From Candidatus Binatia bacterium (lineage in GTDB: Bacteria > Desulfobacterota > Binatia > UBA1149 > CAITLU01): a stretch of DNA of 64,000 bases. The stretch covers positions 62,001 to 126,000 of the forward strand of contig DASXOZ010000053.1 of NCBI GenBank assembly GCA_036493895.1, written 5' to 3'. Under the pieces are notes generated by a model that ran no database searches, was not told the origin of the DNA, and saw only the letters and a list, made by a program, of their open reading frames with translations. Numbering within the stretch: the stretch's first letter is position 1; every line of letters begins with the position of its first letter. A program made the position numbers and the translations under genes. Shown in pieces: positions 59,513 to 64,000 of this stretch.

Positions 59513-60919
59513 TCAGGGCAGCGTGCTGATCAGGTCCGGTCCTGCCGAGCGCAGCGAGCGCGTCTTCCAGTACGTCGTCGCGTTGTGGCTGTTGTTCGAA
59601 TCGTGGGCCTGCTTCCAGTTGTAGGAGCCGTTGCAGGTGGATCCGTTGCTCGCCACCGTGAACTCGCTCAACGCGACCGCGTGATCGTCGCCGTCGAAGT
59701 ATCCGGGATGGTGACAGACTCCGGCGATGTCGATGCCCTTGGCCTTGTTGCCCGACGTGACGGTGTCGTCGACTTCGCCCGACGGACACGCACTGCCCAT
59801 CGTGAAGTTCGCGCTGGTCTGGTTGTACGCCAGCGTCGCCGTCGTGTTCGAGCCCTGGGCTGCTACGCGCGGAGCTGCGACGAAGAGCCAGTCGAGGATG
59901 CGGGTTTTCGCGTTGGTGACCGCCGTCGAGTGGTTCGGGTCGCCGCCGTTGGTGATCGCGCTGTGGCACACGGACGCGTACTTGGTGCCGTCGGCGCGCC
60001 GGTAGGTCTTGCCGGGCGCAGGCGTCATGTCGAGGCCGACTGCCCACTGGCTGCCCTGCGCATCATACGGCAGCGGTCCGTCGGTCTGGCCGGTGAACAG
60101 CGACGGCGAGCAGCTCGCCCACGAAGTCAGCATCAGCGCCCGCCTGTTCTGTGCCACCCAGTCGGCGGCCGGGAAGCCGCTGATGCGCGCGGCGTACTCG
60201 CACCATCCATTGCCCTGGGCGCAGGAGTTGCCGAAGCCGGTGATCGCATCACCGTCCTTGCACGTCGTCTCGAAACTGGCGGTGCCGACGACGTTGTACT
60301 TGCTGGTGCCAAGCGAATCGATCATGCCGTGCACGGTGGCGACGCCGGCAATCCGGCTCTGCACTCCCCAGTCGTGCGTGTTCACGCCGCCGGTGCCGTA
60401 GTTGGCGGCGACTTCCATCGCGACGCGCCCGCCGGTGCTGTGACCGATCAGGATGACGTTGGTGGCCGGCGCGGGATAATACTTGTTGATCTCCTGCGCG
60501 AGGCGGTAGCGCCACTCGTACGCCGTCGTGCACGCATCACCCTGGTTGCTGGTCGTGCAACCCGGATCGCCGACCTCCCAGTCGTCCATGTAAAGAGGAC
60601 CCTTGGAGTCGGAAGGGTGAGATGGCGACGGCGTCGCCGTGTAGAGGTTCGCGAAGTGGCGGTTGACGACGATGGTATCGCCGGGGTGTGCCGTCTGCCA
60701 CGCGGAAATTCTCCCGGGCAAGTCCGCGCCGATGGCACCGTCGAGGTCCACGAGTGATCCGGCCGCGTTCTGCCTTTCGGTCTGGCAGTTCTTCACGCCG
60801 TGGACGTACAGAAGGTTGAGGGTGATCGTGCGAGCCGAGGCGGCGCCAGCCGACATCGCGACGAGTCCAGAAGCTGCGACGAGAGCCGCTGCTCCGCTTC
60901 GGGCCGTGATTTTGTTCAT
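59513..60919 (-). CDS. Exported alpha/beta-hydrolase
   Basis: A 468-aa exported protein with a Sec signal (ALVAASGLVAMSAGAASA). The mature chain begins RTITLNLLYVHGVKNC (oxyanion-type VHG). The nucleophile elbow is VILIGHSTGGRVAMEVA (Ser); later IAGVATVHGM and a His in GVCHHPGYFDGDDHAVALSEF are triad candidates (DDHAVALSEF). Many cysteine pairs suggest disulfides in the periplasm or outside the cell. It resembles lipase/PGAP1-like or esterase families but is not a closer match to any I know. The start ATG lies at the foot of a dyad (60919-60962), with no Shine-Dalgarno. Confidence 0.78.
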   Translation of the reverse strand: MNKITARSGAAALVAASGLVAMSAGAASARTITLNLLYVHGVKNCQTERQNAAGSLVDLDGAIGADLPGRISAWQTAHPGDTIVVNRHFANLYTATPSPSHPSDSKGPLYMDDWEVGDPGCTTSNQGDACTTAYEWRYRLAQEINKYYPAPATNVILIGHSTGGRVAMEVAANYGTGGVNTHDWGVQSRIAGVATVHGMIDSLGTSKYNVVGTASFETTCKDGDAITGFGNSCAQGNGWCEYAARISGFPAADWVAQNRRALMLTSWASCSPSLFTGQTDGPLPYDAQGSQWAVGLDMTPAPGKTYRRADGTKYASVCHSAITNGGDPNHSTAVTNAKTRILDWLFVAAPRVAAQGSNTTATLAYNQTSANFTMGSACPSGEVDDTVTSGNKAKGIDIAGVCHHPGYFDGDDHAVALSEFTVASNGSTCNGSYNWKQAHDSNNSHNATTYWKTRSLRSAGPDLISTLP

Positions 60920-60962
60920 TTCGTAAGATTACCACACCCGGTCGCGGGGTGTCCTTACGAAA
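60919..60962 (-). promoter_or_regulatory. Long dyad at the start codon of the hydrolase gene
   Basis: TTTCGTAAG and its exact complement (9 bp) lie at the ends; inside, ACACCC pairs with GGGTGT around a seven-base loop, with an offset of 6 versus 1 bases. On the minus strand the distal arm ends in the A of the ATG. A third CTTACG lies at about 60965. The structure fills the 52-bp gap between the regulator stop and the hydrolase start. It could be a terminator, an operator, or an RNA hairpin hiding the start codon. Confidence 0.55.
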
Positions 60963-60971
60963 CTCTTACGA

Positions 60972-61946
60972 TTACGGACAGGACTCGACGAGCGGAGCTT
61001 GCACGCGCTGGCCGAGATCGAGGCGAAGGTGCGGCCCGACCTCGTGCATGCAGTTGACTACACCGCTGACCGTCGGCGTCGCGTCGCGGTAGGCGATGAC
61101 GATTAACGTGGGAGCGTTGCGACATCCTTCGAGGACGCGGCGCATCATCACCATCGAATCTCCATCGGCGCGATCGACGTCGTCGAACAGCAGAAGCACC
61201 GGACGCGAAGCCGTAGCGGCGTACAGCGAGCGATTGACGGCCTGGAAAAGCCGTTCGCGCGACGGCTCGCTGCCGGCGTGCCACGCCGGTGACGCCCAGC
61301 GTCGGAGCGTGGGAACGATCGTCGCCAGCTCGTCGATGTAGTCGCCCATCGCGCCGGGAATCGACAGCGCGTTGTGGCGCGCAACGTAGGCGGAGATCAC
61401 CTGAACCCACAGCGAGAACGGCTCGTCGCCGTCGGCGGGCGCAGCACGCAGCACTTCGAGATGGCGGCGCCGGCCCTCGGTGCCGAGACCTTCGAGCAGC
61501 GCAGTCTTGCCGGCGCCGGCCGGCCCGGTGACTTCGGCGGTACGCAACCGCGTAACCGCCAGATCCTCGACGATGGACAGCAGGGCGCCGAGTTCCGAAT
61601 CGCGACCCGCGACGCTCGGCCTGGCGGCCGGAGACCATTCGGATTCGGCGTCGATGCGGGCGACGAAACGATAGCCGCGCCTGGCGACCGTCTGGATCGC
61701 CGTTGCGCCGTCACTCTCCAGCAAACGCCTTGCCCTGTGGACGCAGACGCTGAGCGCACCGTCCTGGACGATGCTGTCGGGCCAGAGCTCCTCGAGCAGC
61801 TCGTCCTTGGTAACGAGGCGGTCGCGGGACCGGATCAGGTACGAAATGAGGTCGAAGACGCGAGGCTCGACCGCCAGCAGGCTGCCCTCTCTGCGCAGCT
61901 CACGGCGCTGGTCGTCCAGTTCGAGGCCCAGAAATCGTAGGCGCAT
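60972..61946 (-). CDS. Winged-helix DNA-binding protein with AAA-type ATPase domain, short form
   Basis: A 324-aa regulator. Residues about 1-95 are an OmpR/PhoB-type winged helix (RFLGLELDDQRRELRREGSLL, PRVFDLISYLIR, then VARRGYRFVARI). An ATPase domain follows with Walker A TGPAGAGKTALL and a Walker B-like PVLLLFDDVDRADGDS. Related regulators (CadC-like/LAL-type) have the winged helix, the ATPase and a TPR sensory region totalling 800-1100 aa; this one stops soon after IVIAYRDATPT. So it is a short or truncated form. ATG at 61946 starts the domain directly. It precedes the exported hydrolase gene on the same strand and may regulate it. Confidence 0.75.
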   Translation of the reverse strand: MRLRFLGLELDDQRRELRREGSLLAVEPRVFDLISYLIRSRDRLVTKDELLEELWPDSIVQDGALSVCVHRARRLLESDGATAIQTVARRGYRFVARIDAESEWSPAARPSVAGRDSELGALLSIVEDLAVTRLRTAEVTGPAGAGKTALLEGLGTEGRRRHLEVLRAAPADGDEPFSLWVQVISAYVARHNALSIPGAMGDYIDELATIVPTLRRWASPAWHAGSEPSRERLFQAVNRSLYAATASRPVLLLFDDVDRADGDSMVMMRRVLEGCRNAPTLIVIAYRDATPTVSGVVNCMHEVGPHLRLDLGQRVQAPLVESCP

Positions 61947-62022
61947 GCTTGGAGGAATTCGCCACTTTCGAAGCGATCGAACCTCTGTCGAACAGGTCCC
62001 GAGGCAATGCAAGCCCGATCGG

Positions 62023-62724
62023 TCAGATCCAGCCTTCCTGCTGGAAACGCTCCTTCATGCGTTCGCTGACGGCCTCGGCAGTGCGTTTGGCGGCCCCTTC
62101 GATCGTCGTGCGTCCGCTGATCTGGCCCTCCGCTTTGGCAGCACCGGAGATGATCAGACCGATGGGGTTTGCCGTTGCGGCGGTGACGATGATCGGGACG
62201 AAGAGACCGGGGCCCTTGCCGCCGGCCGAATTGACGGTGCCGGTGCCGACTCGCTGGAAGCCGTCCCTCGTTCTTACGTAACCGGTGACGACGGTCCTCA
62301 GCTCGGCCTTGCCGGAGCCGAAGCCGACGACCCAGCGCTTGGCGGCGCTGCCTTCGTCCACCGACTCGAAGTGGCCCTCGATGACGATGTCGCCGGGCTG
62401 GGCCGGTGCGGCGTAGTTGCCGACGACGGCCGACAAGCCCATTCCGTTGACGGAATCGACGATGCGGCGGGCGACTTCGGTGCCGAGCTTGCGTCCGAGC
62501 TCGAGTTGATCGGGCGGCGGAGCGCCCATCGGATCCGAGTACGCTCCCTGCTCCTGCGGTCCGAGATCGGCCGCGCTTGCGGCGAAATTGTAGACGAGGA
62601 TGCGATTCGGCCGGGCGAGCCGGCCCTGGAGCGGAACCGGATTGCTCGTCACCTGTGTCGTCGAACATCCGGCGGCGATCGCACCGCCCAGAAGGACGCA
62701 CGCGGCAAAGTGGTAGCGTTTCAT
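62023..62724 (-). CDS. DUF4410 lipoprotein
   Basis: A 233-aa lipoprotein with signal CVLLGGAIAAGCSTT (Cys20). The mature part matches DUF4410: RPNRILVYNFAAS near the N-terminus, VARRIVDSVNGMGLSAVV, GDIVIEGHFESVDEGSAAKRWVVGFGSGKAELRTVV and a late GRTTIEGAAKRTAEAVSERM. Related proteins are periplasmic or outer-membrane proteins of unknown role. The start ATG follows AAAGGAGGC. It stands upstream of the regulator on the same strand but with a gap of about 76 bp. Confidence 0.87.
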   Translation of the reverse strand: MKRYHFAACVLLGGAIAAGCSTTQVTSNPVPLQGRLARPNRILVYNFAASAADLGPQEQGAYSDPMGAPPPDQLELGRKLGTEVARRIVDSVNGMGLSAVVGNYAAPAQPGDIVIEGHFESVDEGSAAKRWVVGFGSGKAELRTVVTGYVRTRDGFQRVGTGTVNSAGGKGPGLFVPIIVTAATANPIGLIISGAAKAEGQISGRTTIEGAAKRTAEAVSERMKERFQQEGWI

Positions 62725-62958
62725 GAAGCCTCCTTTGCAGCGCCGGCCGGCACACGACCTGTCGCTGGATTGGCGATGCCGACGCGAGGATGCACTTCGA
62801 AGCCAGCGTCGATCGGCATCGAAACCCGCTCCGTGCCTTTGAACCGAAGCCGGCGCTCAGGGTGCGCTTTCGGTCGGCGCCCGCAAGCCGACGCCGGCCT
62901 GCGAGGTGCGTATTCTGCGCCGCGCTGGCGCCGGCAGCCCCGATGAACTAGGTCAGGC

Positions 62959-63726
62959 ATGGGCGGCGGGCTTTCCAGCCTGTCTCGCCGTGCCGTCGTC
63001 CTGCCGCGGGGACAGCAACGCCGGGCACGAAGCGCAGGGGGCTTCAAGCGCGTGTTCCAGCAGCCGATTTCCGATGCGAGCCTCGTCGCCTGCTCCCAGT
63101 GCGACGTCGTCCAGAAGGTACCCGTGAGCGAGCCCGGGTGTGCGGCACGCTGCCTTCGCTGTGGTCACGAGCTTCGCCACTTCCGCAGGGACTCGCTCAA
63201 CCGGACGCTGGCCCTTACGGTCGCCGCCGCCATCCTCTACGTGATCGCCAACACCACTCCGATGCTCGGACTGACGGTGGCCGGGCACCAGGCTTTCACG
63301 ACCGTCTTCGGCGGCGCGCTCGAGCTCTGGGATGACGGTGAAAAGATCGTCGCGATGCTCGTACTGATGGCGGCCGTCGTGTCGCCGGCGCTGCAGATCC
63401 TGTTCATGCTGGTGATCACGACCGCTTCGATGCGCGAGCGTATGCCATACTGGGTCGGCACGCTGCTGCGCTACCATCCGATGACACGCACATGGAGCAT
63501 GATCGAAGTGATGCTGCTCGGCGTGCTCGTCGCGCTGATCAAGATCGCCGAGCTCGCGCACGTCATCCCTGGCGCGGCGCTGTTCGCGCTCGGCTTCCTC
63601 GTCGTCGTGTTCGCGGCGATGCACAGCGTCTTCGATCCGCACGAGATCTGGGAGCGCGTCGAATGGGCGTCCGAGCGCGCCGATCACCCGGCGCACCGGC
63701 ATCCCGCCGCCGAGCAGCACGCATGA
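62959..63726 (+). CDS. PqiA-family membrane protein 1
   Basis: A 255-aa inner-membrane protein. An N-terminal zinc-ribbon-like part has ACSQCDVVQKV and CAARCLRCGHEL (four Cys), then four helices (ALTVAAAILYVIANTTP; IVAMLVLMAAVVSPALQILFML; MIEVMLLGVLVALIKIAEL; GAALFALGFLVVVFAAMHSVF). The pattern (ACSQC, LxxANxxPM, MxEVxxxGxLVAxIK) matches PqiA-type proteins that work with MCE proteins in lipid transport between membranes. The N-terminal start is uncertain; a start nearer to 63070 would lose a low-complexity piece. ATGA overlap joins it to the next gene. Confidence 0.85.
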   Translation: MGGGLSSLSRRAVVLPRGQQRRARSAGGFKRVFQQPISDASLVACSQCDVVQKVPVSEPGCAARCLRCGHELRHFRRDSLNRTLALTVAAAILYVIANTTPMLGLTVAGHQAFTTVFGGALELWDDGEKIVAMLVLMAAVVSPALQILFMLVITTASMRERMPYWVGTLLRYHPMTRTWSMIEVMLLGVLVALIKIAELAHVIPGAALFALGFLVVVFAAMHSVFDPHEIWERVEWASERADHPAHRHPAAEQHA

Positions 63727-64000
63727 CTGCCGTCGCCCCCACCGCGCTCCAGCTCGGCCTTTGCAGCTGCGAGCACTGCGGCCTGCTGTCGCGCGCATGG
63801 CCGGGCCACGAGGAAGGACGCTGCCCGCGCTGCGGCGCGGGCGTCGAGCTGCGAAAGCGCGACAGCGTGCAGAGAACCTGGGCCTTCCTTATTGCCGCGG
63901 CAGTCTGTTACGTACCCGCCAACCTGCTTCCGGTGCTCACGACCAAGACCGCCGCCGGCAGCGACTCGGACACCATCCTGCAAGGCGTCGTTCTGCTGTG
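63723..64000 (+). CDS. PqiA-family membrane protein 2, 5' part (runs off the window)
   Basis: The ATG overlaps the TGA of the first pqiA gene. The visible 92 codons read MTAVAPTALQLGLCSCEHCG, then RCPRCGAGVELRKRDSVQRTW and the first helix AFLIAAAVCYVPANLLPVL, the same C-x2-C, C-x2-C and ANLLPV pattern as PqiA. No stop is reached before the window ends. In E. coli one PqiA protein has two such units; here the halves are separate coupled genes. MCE genes would be expected downstream. Confidence 0.9.
   Translation, partial: MTAVAPTALQLGLCSCEHCGLLSRAWPGHEEGRCPRCGAGVELRKRDSVQRTWAFLIAAAVCYVPANLLPVLTTKTAAGSDSDTILQGVVLL

Overview
The window is chromosomal DNA from a GC-rich, Gram-negative, free-living bacterium. 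It has lipoproteins, an outer-membrane style set of secreted proteins, a periplasmic murein endopeptidase, PqiA proteins and a sigma-54 activator. There are no rRNA or tRNA genes and no phage or IS genes. The secreted proteins are of a style I associate with Candidatus Binatota and other deltaproteobacteria-like lineages: thrombospondin type 3 repeats, short Cys-rich repeats, Thr-rich linkers such as TTTTTLPPPTTTTTL, a dockerin-like module, and a DHLQCFKIKD start of mature protein. That assignment is an inference; no marker gene here settles it.

Layout. 1-1841: end of pgi, a MetR-like LysR regulator and a small alpha/beta-barrel protein. 1991-10269: a partner-switching module (PP2C/SpoIIE phosphatase, then one protein that fuses an RsbW-like kinase to an RsbV-like STAS domain) faces a four-gene ABC operon (three-domain binding protein, STAS protein, permease, ATPase). 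10270-29070: accessory region rich in secreted proteins, namely a dockerin/HExxH protein, two parallel beta-helix proteins, a TSP3-repeat protein, a protein with ten disintegrin-like repeats and several small exported proteins. It is interrupted by a VOC epimerase followed by a broken SDR gene, and by a DUF47-Pit phosphate transporter. Two 149-bp near-identical blocks and a 43-bp copied gene fragment lie in this stretch.

29572-39172: a truncated exported protein, a DUF2834 protein with a CrtI/PYROXD2-like FAD oxidoreductase, a tyrosine/dual-specificity-like phosphatase, siroheme sulfite/nitrite reductase with a partner gene, a P450 remnant, a cyclase-family hydrolase and MepA. 39218-43373: a Psp-like envelope-stress operon (2TM histidine kinase, NtrC-type sigma-54 activator, PspA, a 47-aa protein, a 2[4Fe-4S] ferredoxin). 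43880-53366: more exported proteins (glycine-rich, alpha/beta-hydrolase lipoprotein, DUF3300, small lipoprotein, heparinase-like lyase). 53614-54000: two tiny membrane proteins. 54206-58561: a MacAB-like exporter (adaptor, ATPase, two FtsX-type permeases). 58639-62724: DUF4142, exported hydrolase, winged-helix/ATPase regulator, DUF4410 lipoprotein. 62959-end: two overlapping pqiA genes, the second cut by the window edge.

The main points to follow up are the coupling of STAS partner switching to an ABC transporter with a triple binding protein; the Psp-like operon with a new small protein and a ferredoxin; short tandem repeat arrays (15-30 bp units) that sit at junctions between genes, three of them at the upstream stop codon; and bacterial disintegrin-like repeats. 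Some starts were moved from the longest open frame to the codon with the best Shine-Dalgarno or signal peptide, as noted for each gene.
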